Below are positions 8,259 through 19,642 of a DNA stretch of 64,000 bases, in pieces; positions within the stretch are counted from its first letter, which is position 1, and each line of letters begins with the position of its first letter. Origin of the DNA: Seohaeicola saemankumensis (GTDB lineage: Bacteria > Pseudomonadota > Alphaproteobacteria > Rhodobacterales > Rhodobacteraceae); NCBI RefSeq assembly GCF_021021435.1, contig NZ_JAINWI010000014.1:1-64000 (forward strand), in the 5' to 3' direction. A program made the translations under genes and the position numbers. Below the pieces are notes generated by a model. It was given only the letters and a program-made list of their open reading frames with translations. It was not told where the DNA came from and made no database searches.

Positions 8259-9167
8259 ATGTATCAGACGGCCACGCCACCGACAGGCAACAGCGCGTTG
8301 CGGAATATCCAGTTTCATCTGCTGCAACTGGTCGCAGTCTTGATGCTTGTAACAGGCTTCGCGGGCGACAGCCAGACGGCCCATGCGCAAGCGCAACCGC
8401 CGCAATTTCAGGATAGGGACCGGCTTGAGGCGTTTCTGTCTGTTACCGGCTTTGACACGGCGCTGGAATCGATCACACTGTCGGCGGGCGATGCGCCGCT
8501 GATGCTGGGGCGTGAGAGCAGCGATTTCGGTGCCGACTGGAGCAGGACCGTCACCGAAGTGTTCGACCTGTCCGTGATGCGTGACATGGCGCTGGATATT
8601 CTTGGCAGGGCGATGACCGATGAACTGCTGAACCACGCGGTGGAATTCTATGCCTCGGATCTGGGGCAGCGGCTGGTGGCGGTCGAAAACGCAGCGCATA
8701 TGGTAGAGGACAAAGAGGACACCCGCAGCGCGGGAGAGGCGATGATCGCCGACTTGCTGCGCGAGGGCGCACCGCGTCTGGCGATCCTGCAGCGGATGGG
8801 GCCTGCGATTGACCCGCAAGACAGCGCTGTACGCGCGGTCGAGGAAATCCAGATCCGCTTTCTGCTCAGCGCCTCTGCGGCAGGGGTGGTGGACATGCAA
8901 CTGGACGAGGCCGTCTTGCGCAACTTGATGGAGGAACAGCGCGGCGCGCTGCGGCTGGCATTACAGGAATCGGCATTGGTGCACGCGGCCTATGTGTACC
9001 AAGATTTCACCGATGCGGAGCTAGAAACCTATGTAAAGGCGCTGGAACATCCCGATATGCAGAAAGTCTATGAACTGATGAACGCGATCCAGTATGAGAT
9101 CATGGCCAACCGCTTCGAAGTGCTGGCCGGGCGCATGGCGGATTTGCATCCCGGCGAGGATCTTTGA
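8259..9167 (+). CDS. DUF2059 domain protein, exported
   Basis: A 302-aa protein with a hydrophobic N-terminal segment (about residues 22-42, ending near AHAQAQ) that looks like a signal peptide, so the protein is probably periplasmic. The body is helical and contains two DUF2059-like segments. The FYASDLGQRLV stretch is the family's recurring motif, in which a short Y/F-x-S-x-x-G-R/Q-x-L pattern follows an amphipathic helix. The next gene is a diverged paralogue starting 2 bases after this stop, so the pair was probably made by tandem duplication. The biochemical role of DUF2059 is not known. Confidence 0.7.
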   Translation: MYQTATPPTGNSALRNIQFHLLQLVAVLMLVTGFAGDSQTAHAQAQPPQFQDRDRLEAFLSVTGFDTALESITLSAGDAPLMLGRESSDFGADWSRTVTEVFDLSVMRDMALDILGRAMTDELLNHAVEFYASDLGQRLVAVENAAHMVEDKEDTRSAGEAMIADLLREGAPRLAILQRMGPAIDPQDSAVRAVEEIQIRFLLSASAAGVVDMQLDEAVLRNLMEEQRGALRLALQESALVHAAYVYQDFTDAELETYVKALEHPDMQKVYELMNAIQYEIMANRFEVLAGRMADLHPGEDL

Positions 9168-9168
9168 G

Positions 9169-10071
9169 ATGGTCTCATACCGACAAACGCTTGGCCGGCT
9201 GGCGCTGACTTTTCATGTCTTTGCCTTGTGGGGGCTGATCTGCACGGCGCTGACCTTTGGCGCGGCACCGGCAAAGGCGGATCAGGACAGGCAGGACGCC
9301 GCCATTGCGGTCCTGATCGACGAGATGGGGCTGGACGAGATCATCGCCATCATGCGCGAGGAAGGCCTGAGCTATGGCGAGGAACTGGGGGCCGACATGT
9401 TGTCGGGCGGGGGCGGTGCGACATGGCGGCAGATGGTAAATCGCATCTATGACACCGATGTCATGTCAGGGCTTGTGGTTGAAACCTTTACGGAGTCTTT
9501 CGGCGCGGCCGATCCCACGCCGCTGATCGAGTTTTTCCGCAGCGAAAGCGGCCGCCAGATCGTCACGCTGGAAATTGCGGCGCGCCGTGCCTTCATGGAC
9601 GCGCAGATCGAGGAAGCCGCCCGCGAGCAATACCGCCGCGTGGCCGCAGAGCTTGCCGCCGACAGCCCCCGCGATATCGACGCGCATTTGGCGGCCATTG
9701 ATTCCTATATCCAGACCAATGATCTGGTGGGATATAATGTGATGGGCGCGCTAAATGCGAATATGCTATTCTACCGTGGCTTGATCGAAGGCGGCGCTTT
9801 CGAGATGTCCGAGGCGGACCTTCTGGCTGATGTCTGGTCGCAGGAAGAAGAAACGCAGGCCGAGACCCGCGAATGGATTTACGCATTCCTGATGCTGGCC
9901 TACGAACCTTTGGACGCGGCAGAGATCAACACCTATGTCGATCTGTCCCGTACAGATTCCGGGCGCGCGCTGAACCGTGCGTTGTTCACGGCATTTGACC
10001 GGATGTACGGAACAATGTCACAAGCTTTGGGCGTGGCGATTGCCGGCCAGATGCTGGGCGAGGAACTCTAA
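9169..10071 (+). CDS. DUF2059 domain protein, paralogue of the preceding gene
   Basis: A 300-aa exported protein with the same architecture as its upstream neighbour: hydrophobic N-terminal segment ending near APAKADQ, then FFRSESGRQIV and, later, DLSRTDSGRALN as two copies of the DUF2059 motif. I start it at the ATG at 9169, immediately after the previous stop, because this gives the signal peptide; a longer frame from 9094 would overlap the previous gene by 74 bases. The close spacing implies one transcript. Function is unknown. Confidence 0.7.
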   Translation: MVSYRQTLGRLALTFHVFALWGLICTALTFGAAPAKADQDRQDAAIAVLIDEMGLDEIIAIMREEGLSYGEELGADMLSGGGGATWRQMVNRIYDTDVMSGLVVETFTESFGAADPTPLIEFFRSESGRQIVTLEIAARRAFMDAQIEEAAREQYRRVAAELAADSPRDIDAHLAAIDSYIQTNDLVGYNVMGALNANMLFYRGLIEGGAFEMSEADLLADVWSQEEETQAETREWIYAFLMLAYEPLDAAEINTYVDLSRTDSGRALNRALFTAFDRMYGTMSQALGVAIAGQMLGEEL

Positions 10072-10124
10072 CAGCACCTCGCGTTGCAGCGCCAAGGGAC
10101 AGGCTGAAAATGGCCAGATCACCC

Positions 10125-10153
10125 TTGACTTCCCGCCCCAAGCGCCGCATAAG
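10125..10153 (+). promoter_or_regulatory. Candidate sigma70-type promoter for rplU-rpmA
   Basis: TTGACT (10125-10130) and CATAAG (10148-10153) are separated by 17 bases. This would leave an untranslated leader of about 155 bases before rplU. Ribosomal protein leaders are often regulatory, but no specific structure is claimed. Confidence 0.4.
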
Positions 10154-10313
10154 CCCGCAACTCGGAAAGGGCAAACTGCCTTTGCCGTGCCTATTCATCA
10201 TCGCTCGCAAGGGCGCGCTGTCCGCGGTGGAACCGGAGAAGGCCCAAAGGGTCATCATCCTGCCGAAACGCCCTCAGGGGGACCACAGGACGCGGTAACA
10301 AAGGAAGAGACAG

Positions 10314-10805
10314 ATGTTCGCGGTTCTGAAAACCGGCGGCAAACAGTACAAAGTCCAGCCCGGCGATACGCTGCGCGTGGAAAAACTGGCCGCTGATGCA
10401 GGTGAGACTATCCAATTCAACGACGTGCTGATGCTGGGCGGCGATACGCCTGTTCTGGGCGCGCCGATGGTTGCGGGTGCCGCCGTGCAAGCCGAAGTGA
10501 TCGACCAGATCAAAGGCGAGAAAACCATCAATTTCGTCAAGCGCCGTCGTAAACACGGCTCGCAGCGCACCAAGGGTCACCGCCAGAAATTGACCCTCGT
10601 CCGGATCACCGAGATCCTGACCGCGGGCGCGGAAAAGACAGGCGTGAAAGCCGCAACCGGCAAGGCACCTGCTGTGGCTGCCGCTGATGCGGCACCTGCC
10701 AAGAAGGCACCTGCCAAGAAAGCCGCCAAAGCAGCAAAGCCTGCCTCTGACGCCGCTGCAAAACCGAAACGCGCCGCCAAAAAAGCGGCCGAGACCAAGG
10801 AGTAA
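10314..10805 (+). CDS. rplU: Large ribosomal subunit protein bL21
   Basis: The first 100 or so residues are a standard L21: MFAVLKTGGKQYKV at the start and KRRRKHGSQRTKGHRQ near position 77-92, which contacts 23S rRNA. The total of 163 aa exceeds the usual 103 because of an Ala/Lys/Pro-rich tail (KKAPAKKAAKAAK). Such low-complexity tails are common in L21 of this group. A GGAAGAGA site precedes the ATG. rpmA follows after 6 bases, the usual pairing. Confidence 0.97.
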   Translation: MFAVLKTGGKQYKVQPGDTLRVEKLAADAGETIQFNDVLMLGGDTPVLGAPMVAGAAVQAEVIDQIKGEKTINFVKRRRKHGSQRTKGHRQKLTLVRITEILTAGAEKTGVKAATGKAPAVAAADAAPAKKAPAKKAAKAAKPASDAAAKPKRAAKKAAETKE

Positions 10806-10811
10806 TCCCCC

Positions 10812-11081
10812 ATGGCACACAAGAAAGCAGGCGGTTCATCCCGTAACGGTCGCGACTCTGACGGTCGTCGCCTTGGCGTGAAACTGTTTGGCGGTCAGGC
10901 CGCTATTCCCGGCAATATCATCGTGCGCCAGCGCGGCACCAAGTGGTGGCCGGGCGAGGGTGTCGGCATCGGTCGTGACCACACGATTTTTGCGACAACC
11001 GAAGGCAAGGTGACTTTCCGCAAGGGCCTCAAGGGCCGCACCTTTATTTCGGTTCTGCCAGTGGCGCAGGCCGCCGAGTAA
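10812..11081 (+). CDS. rpmA: Large ribosomal subunit protein bL27
   Basis: An 89-aa protein starting [20 protein letters not shown], the conserved N terminus that reaches toward the peptidyl-transferase centre, followed by LGVKLFGGQ and [10 protein letters not shown]. It has the usual length. It is immediately downstream of rplU and is followed by a strong intrinsic terminator, so rplU-rpmA form a compact transcription unit. Confidence 0.98.
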   Translation: MAHKKAGGSSRNGRDSDGRRLGVKLFGGQAAIPGNIIVRQRGTKWWPGEGVGIGRDHTIFATTEGKVTFRKGLKGRTFISVLPVAQAAE

Positions 11082-11106
11082 GCCGTTCTTCAGGTGACAT
11101 ACATCG

Positions 11107-11135
11107 GGGACCGGCGCGACAGCCGGTCCCTTTTT
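11107..11135 (+). terminator. Intrinsic terminator after rpmA
   Basis: GGGACCGGC (11107-11115) and GCCGGTCCC (11122-11130) form a perfect 9-bp stem with a 6-base loop, followed at once by TTTTT. It should end most rplU-rpmA transcripts before the GNAT gene. Confidence 0.9.
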
Positions 11136-11345
11136 CGTTTCCGGATTCCGATTTTACGGGTTCCGGTGTCTGGAATTCGCTTCACTATGTTCACATATCC
11201 GCCATGCTGCGGTGTCACATAATGGCCGACCGGACAAAGACCCTGCGCCATCTCCGGGGAGGGGGGTGGCATCAGGCATGCGGGTCGGTGGCGCCTAGCA
11301 GCTTGGCAACCGGCCATTGACGACAGGAAGCGGAGGACTACGCGG

Positions 11346-11885
11346 ATGAAGATCGACCCCATCACGACCCAGCCGGTAATCAGCACCGAGCGATTCAATC
11401 TGCGTCCGCTGCGTCTGTCGGACAAGGGGTTGATTGAAATGCACGGGTCGGACAAGCGTGTGGCGATGAACACACGCTCGATCCCGCACCCGCTGCCACC
11501 GGGGGCGACCGATGCTTTCGTGGCGCGCGCGATGTCTCCGGCCAGAACGGAAGACGTCTGGGCGATGGATGGCACGGATCACGGCGGTCCCGAAGTAATG
11601 GGCGTGATCAGTCTGGCACAGATGGATCGCAACCAGTCCGAGGTCGGCTATTGGGTGGCACCCGCCTATTGGAATTCAGGCGTGGCATCTGCGGCTGTCA
11701 GCGCGCTGGTGGCGGCCAATCCGCTCTCCTGCCGCACGATGTTCGCCGCGGTTTTTCAGGATAACCCGGCTTCGGCGAGGGTTCTTACAAATTGCGGGTT
11801 CGAATATCTGGGCGATGCCGAAACATTCTCGGTCGCGCGCGGGGCCAAGGTGGCCACCTGGACCTATAGTCGAAAACTGGATTGA
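11346..11885 (+). CDS. GNAT-family N-acetyltransferase (RimJ/RimL-like)
   Basis: A 179-aa acetyltransferase of the RimJ/RimL subgroup. It begins with the typical strand ISTERFNLRPLRLSDKGLI and contains the YWVAPAYWNSGVASAAVSALV stretch covering the acetyl-CoA pyrophosphate-binding region, then NPASARVLTNCGF, a hallmark of this subgroup. It uses acetyl-CoA to acetylate an amino group; the substrate is unknown. It sits between rpmA and obgE, where Rhodobacterales genomes commonly carry such a gene, and the 32-base gap to obgE suggests co-transcription. Confidence 0.85.
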   Translation: MKIDPITTQPVISTERFNLRPLRLSDKGLIEMHGSDKRVAMNTRSIPHPLPPGATDAFVARAMSPARTEDVWAMDGTDHGGPEVMGVISLAQMDRNQSEVGYWVAPAYWNSGVASAAVSALVAANPLSCRTMFAAVFQDNPASARVLTNCGFEYLGDAETFSVARGAKVATWTYSRKLD

Positions 11886-11908
11886 GCAGAGCAAGGCCTT
11901 TGCGATAG

Positions 11909-14085
<2,177 letters not shown>

Positions 14086-14152
14086 AAGCTGCTTCTTCTT
14101 GCCCTAAATATCTCCGCCGGAGGCATCCGGCATCGCGACGGATACCAGACTG

Positions 14153-15418
14153 ATGACCCAGAATTCCGACCTTTCCGCCCAGATGGACGCCCTTGGCCGC
14201 CGTGCCCGCGCCGCAGCCTCCGTGCTGTCATTCGCGCCCGCTGCCGCGAAAACCAAAGCACTGGACGCCGCCGCCGATGCGATCATCGCGCAGTCCGACA
14301 CGATCATCGCCGCCAATGCGCGCGATATGGACTATGGCCGCAACAAGGGCCTCAGCCCAGCGATGATGGACCGCCTCATGCTGGACGGCGCGCGTATTCG
14401 CTCGATTGCGGAAGGTCTGCGCGCAGTGGCTGCGCAGGATGATCCCGTAGGCCGCGTTCTGGCAGAATGGGACCGCCCCAACGGGCTGCGGATCACCCGT
14501 GTTGCCACACCTTTAGGTGTGATCGGCGTGGTCTATGAAAGCCGCCCCAATGTGACCGCCGATGCCGGTGCGCTTTGTCTCAAGGCCGGCAATGCTGTGA
14601 TCCTGCGCGGTGGGTCTGAAAGTTTCCATTCCTCGCAAGCGATCCATGCCTGTTTGGTTGCCGGTTTGCGTGAAGCCGGTCTGCCCGAGGACTCGATCCA
14701 GCTTGTGCCGACACGAGACCGCGAGGCCGTCAGCGCGATGCTGCAAATGACCGACTGGATCGACGTGATCGTGCCGCGCGGCGGCAAGGGGCTGGTCGGG
14801 CTGGTACAACGCGAGGCGCGCGTGCCGGTGTTCGCCCATCTGGAAGGGATCGTGCATATCTATGTCGATGCGAAAGCCGATCACGAACTGGCACGCCGCG
14901 TCGTCCTCAACGCCAAGACCCGCCGCACCGGTATTTGCGGCTCTGCGGAATGTTTGCTGATCCATCGCGATATCGCGGCTACTCTGGGCGCTGACTTGGT
15001 CCGCGACCTGATCGCCGCCGGTGTCGAGGTGCGTGCCGATGAGACGCTGCAATCCATTGACGGCACCGTTCCCGCCGAAGCTGACGACTGGGGGCGCGAG
15101 TTTCTTGACATGATCATCGCAGCGCGTGTTGTCGATGATATCGACGCAGCAATCGCGCATATCCGGCAGTTCGGCTCGAACCACACCGATTGCATCCTGA
15201 CCGAGGATCACACCGCCGTCGCCCGGTTTTTCGAGAGGCTGGACAGCGCGATCCTGATGCACAATTCCTCGACCCAATTTGCGGATGGCGGGGAATTCGG
15301 TATGGGTGCAGAATTAGGCATCGCCACGGGCAAACTACATGCACGCGGGCCTGTCGGGGCCGAACAGTTGACCAGTTTCAAATATCTGGTGACCAGCAAG
15401 GGTGCCGTTCGGTCCTGA
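14153..15418 (+). CDS. proA: Glutamate-5-semialdehyde dehydrogenase
   Basis: A 421-aa aldehyde-dehydrogenase-fold enzyme that reduces gamma-glutamyl phosphate with NADPH in the second step of proline synthesis. The catalytic cysteine is Cys262 in [10 protein letters not shown]. The nucleotide-binding region is [20 protein letters not shown] and the family motif GSNHTDCI lies further on. The length is normal. It follows proB on the same strand and converges on chpT. Confidence 0.97.
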   Translation: MTQNSDLSAQMDALGRRARAAASVLSFAPAAAKTKALDAAADAIIAQSDTIIAANARDMDYGRNKGLSPAMMDRLMLDGARIRSIAEGLRAVAAQDDPVGRVLAEWDRPNGLRITRVATPLGVIGVVYESRPNVTADAGALCLKAGNAVILRGGSESFHSSQAIHACLVAGLREAGLPEDSIQLVPTRDREAVSAMLQMTDWIDVIVPRGGKGLVGLVQREARVPVFAHLEGIVHIYVDAKADHELARRVVLNAKTRRTGICGSAECLLIHRDIAATLGADLVRDLIAAGVEVRADETLQSIDGTVPAEADDWGREFLDMIIAARVVDDIDAAIAHIRQFGSNHTDCILTEDHTAVARFFERLDSAILMHNSSTQFADGGEFGMGAELGIATGKLHARGPVGAEQLTSFKYLVTSKGAVRS

Positions 15419-15446
15419 TTGTCAGGCGGACGGGCTGTCGCGCCGT

Positions 15447-16046
15447 TCAGAACTGCATCATTATGGACTGGTCCGTCATTTGCAGGCGGATGGTGCGCCC
15501 CGCCTCTTCCAGCAGGACCGGCAACAAGGCGAACTGCACTTCCGATGCGCTTACCTCAAGGGCACTGCCCGCCGTTGCAAGACTGGACCAGAGCGCCGGT
15601 AGCGCACGCAACTTGTCGGCATCCCCGCTGATGACCCAGCTATCCCCGTCACGTGCCAGCGTGATACGCCCGCCGTAGGGCATCGCCGATTCCAGACATT
15701 GCGCCGCCAGAAAGGCCAGCCTTACCTCGGTCCGCCGGATGTCTTCCAGCGGTCCCCAGTGATAGCTGACGCGACTGCCCTGCGCCACGGCCTTGAGGAT
15801 ACTGACAACTTCGACGCGGCCCATAGGTTGCTGCGCCGAAGCCATCCCATAAGCCACACGAAAGAAACGGATGCGTGCATTCGCATTCTCGACCGATTCC
15901 GAGATCAGCGCCGCTTCGGGCGTGAGGGTCGCACCCGACATCTGCATCAGTTCCAGCCCGTTGGCGATGGCCCCGATCGGACTGATCAGATCATGACAGA
16001 TACGCGAGCCTATCAAGGCGGGCAGATTATTCGTAATGTGACGCAA
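15447..16046 (-). CDS. chpT: Histidine phosphotransferase ChpT
   Basis: A 199-aa histidine phosphotransferase. The phospho-accepting His18 lies in SRICHDLISPIGAI, and the rest is a degenerate GHKL-like domain that no longer binds ATP. ChpT receives phosphate from the hybrid kinase CckA and passes it to CtrA and CpdR, which in Rhodobacterales control motility, gene transfer agent production and related traits. The gene converges on proA and diverges from the DUF3553 gene, which is its usual neighbour in this order. Confidence 0.9.
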   Translation of the reverse strand: MRHITNNLPALIGSRICHDLISPIGAIANGLELMQMSGATLTPEAALISESVENANARIRFFRVAYGMASAQQPMGRVEVVSILKAVAQGSRVSYHWGPLEDIRRTEVRLAFLAAQCLESAMPYGGRITLARDGDSWVISGDADKLRALPALWSSLATAGSALEVSASEVQFALLPVLLEEAGRTIRLQMTDQSIMMQF

Positions 16047-16072
16047 TGATGTCTCCGATACGAGGTGAGGAT

Positions 16073-16261
16073 GTGAGCGATCTGAATGCGATTCTGGAAC
16101 CGGGCATGCTGGTGCGGCACCCTGACCAGCCTGATTGGGGCGTGGGACAGGTCCAGTCCAACAGCGGGGGTAAGATCACGGTCAATTTCCCCGAAGCGGG
16201 CAAGGTGGTCATCGACGGCTCCCGCATCTTCCTGCTGCCTGTGTTTGATCCGCTAAACTAG
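16073..16261 (+). CDS. DUF3553 protein
   Basis: A 62-aa protein of the DUF3553 family, of unknown function. Its core is ILEPGMLVRHPDQPDWGVGQ followed by a second strand pair, a small SH3-like beta barrel resembling the CarD/RID fold. I prefer the GTG at 16073, preceded by GAGGTGAGG; the ATG at 16046 would overlap the first codon of chpT on the other strand. The fold suggests nucleic-acid or RNA polymerase contact, but that is inference. Confidence 0.8.
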   Translation: MSDLNAILEPGMLVRHPDQPDWGVGQVQSNSGGKITVNFPEAGKVVIDGSRIFLLPVFDPLN

Positions 16262-16409
16262 TTAAAAAAGAATTATCAAAGATAGTCTTTTTTCCATTTC
16301 GGGAGAAAAATCTTCGCTTTGACAGTCTGTTACACTCAGCCGCCGCAGTTGCTTTCAAGCCTGCACTTTCTTACAAATCCACAATCAGCCGCCCAACGGA
16401 TGCCGCAAG

Positions 16410-17183
16410 ATGACCCAGACCGAGCCGCATTATGCTGTCCGCCTTGCACGTTCCGAGGCTGATCTCCGCGCGGCCCAGCGGCTGCGCTATGCGGTTTTCG
16501 TCGAGGAGCTTGGCGGTGGCGGTGCGCTTGTGGATCACACCGCGCGGTTGGAGAAGGACAGGTTCGATCCCTTTTTCGATCACCTGCTCTTGCTGGACGA
16601 ACACCGCCCCGTGGGTGACCGTGTTGTCGGGGTCTACAGGTTGCTGCGGCAGGATCAGGCGCGGCAGGCGGGACAGTTCTATTCTGAGGATGAATTTGAC
16701 CTGACCGCGCTGACCGCCAGCGGGCGGCGTCTGTTGGAGCTTGGGCGTTCCTGCCTGCATCGTGACTATCGTGGCGGAATGGGGATGTATCATCTCTGGC
16801 ATGCGCTGGCAGGCTATGTCGAAAAGCACCGGATCGAGATAGTGTTCGGTGTCGCCAGCTTTCATGGCGTTGACCAGCAGGCTTTGGCGGCACCGCTGTC
16901 GCTGCTGCATCACCGCCACTTGGCCCCCGCAGATCTGCGTGTCACGGCGCGCGCGACTGGTGCGGCCCCGATGGATCTGATCCCGCCCGAAGATCTGGAC
17001 CGTCGCGCGGCCATGCTGGCGGTGCCTGCTTTGATCAAGGCCTATCTGCGGCTGGGCGGCTTTGTCGGGCAGGGGGCCTATGTTGATCGCGCATTCAACA
17101 CCACCGATGTCTGTCTGGTGCTGGATGTGGCGCGGATGAATGCCAGCCAGCGCGCGATCTATACCCGCGAGGTGCGCGTATGA
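16410..17183 (+). CDS. olsB: L-ornithine N-alpha-acyltransferase
   Basis: A 257-aa member of the acyl-ACP-dependent GNAT-like family. It transfers a 3-hydroxyacyl chain to ornithine to make lyso-ornithine lipid. Typical features are RLRYAVFVEELGG near the start, HLLLLDE, and LLELGRSCLHRDYRGGMGMY in the middle. It overlaps olsA by 4 bases, so the two ornithine-lipid enzymes are co-translated. Ornithine lipids are phosphorus-free membrane lipids made by many marine alphaproteobacteria. Confidence 0.9.
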   Translation: MTQTEPHYAVRLARSEADLRAAQRLRYAVFVEELGGGGALVDHTARLEKDRFDPFFDHLLLLDEHRPVGDRVVGVYRLLRQDQARQAGQFYSEDEFDLTALTASGRRLLELGRSCLHRDYRGGMGMYHLWHALAGYVEKHRIEIVFGVASFHGVDQQALAAPLSLLHHRHLAPADLRVTARATGAAPMDLIPPEDLDRRAAMLAVPALIKAYLRLGGFVGQGAYVDRAFNTTDVCLVLDVARMNASQRAIYTREVRV

Positions 17184-18025
17184 GCGCGGTCTGGACCCCG
17201 CCACCGGAACCCGCCGTGCAGCCACTCACGCCCGCCGACTGGATGCGGCTGGTATTGCGCGGCAGTATTCTGGGCACGATCACCTTTGGCGGGCTGGCCG
17301 TGATGTTGCTGCTACGCCTGATCGAGCGGCCGCTGTTCGGGCTTCATCGTCCGGTCACGCCCTACCTCACCCAAGGCGTCTGCCGCGTGGCCTTTGTGAT
17401 CCTTGGCATGGGCTACGTCACGCGCGGCAAACGGATGGAGGAGCGTGGCGCGGTCGTGTGCAACCATGTATCATGGCTGGATATTTTCGCCCTGAACGCG
17501 CGCAAGCGGATCTATTTTGTATCGAAATCCGAGGTGGCGGGCTGGCCCGGTATCGGCTGGCTGGCGCGCGCCACGGGCACGGTCTTTATCAACCGCAATC
17601 CGCGCGATGCCCGCCGCCAGCAAGCACTGTTCGAACAACGGCTTCTGGCGGGGCACAAACTGCTGTTTTTTCCCGAAGGCACATCCACCGATGGCTGTCT
17701 CGTCCTGCCCTTCAAGTCAACGCTGTTTCAGGCCTTCTTTTCGGACGATCTGAAACACCGCACCAGCATCCAGCCCGTCACGCTGATCTATCATGCACCA
17801 GAGGGCGAGGATGCGCGTTTCTACGGTTGGTGGGGCGAGATGGGATTCGCGCCCCATCTGGTCAAGGTGCTGGCGGCCAGGCGCAATGGCAGTGTGGAAC
17901 TGCTCTATCACCAGCCTGTGCGCGTTGACACCTTCCCCAACCGCAAGTCGCTTGCCGCCCATGTCGAGGATGTGGTGCGCACTGGTTTGCTGCACGGCAC
18001 CGCACAGGTCGATAAGCAGGCCTAG
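17180..18025 (+). CDS. olsA: Lyso-ornithine lipid O-acyltransferase
   Basis: A 281-aa PlsC-type acyltransferase that adds the second acyl chain to lyso-ornithine lipid. It has the acyltransferase motifs CNHVSWLDIF (His96, Asp101) and FFPEGTSTDG (163-172) and a membrane-associating hydrophobic segment at about 28-47. It could also act on lysophosphatidate, as some members do; its overlap with olsB favours OlsA. Confidence 0.88.
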   Translation: MSAVWTPPPEPAVQPLTPADWMRLVLRGSILGTITFGGLAVMLLLRLIERPLFGLHRPVTPYLTQGVCRVAFVILGMGYVTRGKRMEERGAVVCNHVSWLDIFALNARKRIYFVSKSEVAGWPGIGWLARATGTVFINRNPRDARRQQALFEQRLLAGHKLLFFPEGTSTDGCLVLPFKSTLFQAFFSDDLKHRTSIQPVTLIYHAPEGEDARFYGWWGEMGFAPHLVKVLAARRNGSVELLYHQPVRVDTFPNRKSLAAHVEDVVRTGLLHGTAQVDKQA

Positions 18026-18050
18026 ATCCTGACCTGAGCGCAAACCTGCA

Positions 18051-18686
18051 TCAAAGCTGCATCGCGGATGTCAGGCGGGCCAGTTCCGCGACGGGGTCTT
18101 GCGCCGTCCATATCTCTTCACCAAGGGCGATAAAATCGGTGATCGGGGCCAGCGTGCGGATCAGATCTTCGGTCAGAGCGCCTTCGGCGACGACAGGCAC
18201 CTCGATGATCTCGGACCACCAGGCGAACACATCCATATCCACCTGCGTGCCATCCCCCAAGGGCGTCTGGCCCACGGGACCAAAGCTGATGTAATCCGCG
18301 CCCGCCTCGCCCGCCGACATGCCCTCGTGCCGCTGGATGCCACAAAAGGCACCGACAATCGCGTCGGCGCCCAGATCCTTGCGGGTCTTGCGGACAGAAC
18401 GCGCGCCATCGGTCAGATGCACACCGTCCAGACCAAGCCGTTCGACCATCAGGATATGATTCTCGATCACCAGCGCCACATCGCGCGCATGGGTTACCTC
18501 GCGCAGCGCATCGGCGGCCCGCGCGATATTGTCCTCGTCCTTGCTGGCAAGGCCCAGACGCACGCAACCGACAGGCTGCGCGTCCAGCACGCGGGCCAGC
18601 AGATCGGGAAACACCTGCAGATCGAACGTCGCTGGCGAGATCAGATAGAGTTGCGGCGTTTGCGGGGCGTCAGGCGTATCGGCCAT
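18051..18686 (-). CDS. Thiamine-phosphate synthase-like protein
   Basis: A 211-aa TIM-barrel protein of the ThiE/TenI family, which couples the pyrimidine and thiazole halves of thiamine. Supporting segments are VIENHILMVERLGLDGVHL, GADYISFGPVG and PVVAEGALTEDLI. The phosphate-binding loops are partly altered (for example GPVGQTPLG in place of GPVFPTKTK), so it may be a TenI-like or diverged paralogue. It stands alone, with no other thiamine gene beside it. AAGGAG precedes the start. Confidence 0.75.
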   Translation of the reverse strand: MADTPDAPQTPQLYLISPATFDLQVFPDLLARVLDAQPVGCVRLGLASKDEDNIARAADALREVTHARDVALVIENHILMVERLGLDGVHLTDGARSVRKTRKDLGADAIVGAFCGIQRHEGMSAGEAGADYISFGPVGQTPLGDGTQVDMDVFAWWSEIIEVPVVAEGALTEDLIRTLAPITDFIALGEEIWTAQDPVAELARLTSAMQL

Positions 18687-18839
18687 TGCGGTCAGGCTCC
18701 TTGCTTGTCATGGCTGTGTCATAACGGGGATTTACAGCTTTGACCATCGTGGCTTTATGGGGCAGGGCACGGGCGGAAGCGCTTGGAAATTGCCGCGCAG
18801 TGGCGTATCAGGCGGCCTGCCCGACCGGAGATGCCGCCG

Positions 18840-19583
18840 ATGCCCAGCACCACGCCCCAGCCTGCCTTTGTTCTTGTGCGCCCCCAGATGGGCGAAAACA
18901 TCGGGGCCGCCGCCCGCGCCATGTGGAATTTCGGTCTGGACCGGATGCATGTGGTCGGACCGCGCGACGGCTGGCCCAACAGCCGCGCGGTCGCGATGGC
19001 CAGCGGTGCAGGTCGGCTGCTGGACGAGGCGGTTCTGCATGACGATCTTGCGGGTGCGCTGTCGGATGTCACCTATACTTTCGCCACGACCGCACGGGCG
19101 CGCGGCCTGACCAAACCTGTCTACAGTCCCGAACGCGCCATGCAACTGGCGGCAGAGATGATTGCGGCAGGTGAAAAAGTGGCCGTCCTGTTCGGCCCCG
19201 AACGCGCGGGGCTGGAAAACGAGGATGTAGCACAGGCCAATGCGATCATCTCGGTGCCCGTCAATCCGGAATTTGCCAGCCTCAACCTGGCGCAATGCGT
19301 TTTGCTGACAGCCTATGAGTGGCAGCGGCAAGTAGCGGCAGTGCAACACGAAACCCATGAGATGGGACGCACTGACTGGGCCACTGGCACCGAAGTCGAA
19401 GCATTGGCACGCCATTACGAGGAACGGCTGGACGAGGCCGGGTTCTTCTTTCCCGACACCAAGGCGGCCAGCATGAAGCTGCATCTGCGCAATCTCTGGA
19501 GCAGGATGCGTCTGACCCGTGCCGATACGCAGATGTTCCACGGCATCCTGCGTCAAATGGTGCGCTGGAAAGAGCGGGGTTAG
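18840..19583 (+). CDS. TrmJ/SpoU-family RNA 2'-O-methyltransferase
   Basis: A 247-aa SPOUT methyltransferase with the three family motifs: NIGAAARAMWNFG (1), VLFGPERAGLENED (2) and VPVNPEFASLNLAQCVLL (3). These form the trefoil knot that binds SAM. The closest role is TrmJ, which methylates the ribose of residue 32 in tRNA; the motif set alone does not separate TrmJ from near relatives. I start at 18840, 10 bases after GGAG, rather than at 18783. Confidence 0.88.
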   Translation: MPSTTPQPAFVLVRPQMGENIGAAARAMWNFGLDRMHVVGPRDGWPNSRAVAMASGAGRLLDEAVLHDDLAGALSDVTYTFATTARARGLTKPVYSPERAMQLAAEMIAAGEKVAVLFGPERAGLENEDVAQANAIISVPVNPEFASLNLAQCVLLTAYEWQRQVAAVQHETHEMGRTDWATGTEVEALARHYEERLDEAGFFFPDTKAASMKLHLRNLWSRMRLTRADTQMFHGILRQMVRWKERG

Positions 19584-19642
19584 GTTCTGGACGAAGGGCA
19601 GCCCAGGCCCTAGTTTCGCAGCCAACAGGAGACAGCACAGCA

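Noticed and set aside
16261-16300. AAAAAAGA / TCTTTTTT inverted repeat after the DUF3553 gene
   Set aside because: Stem is almost all A-T with a long loop; too weak to call a terminator with confidence.
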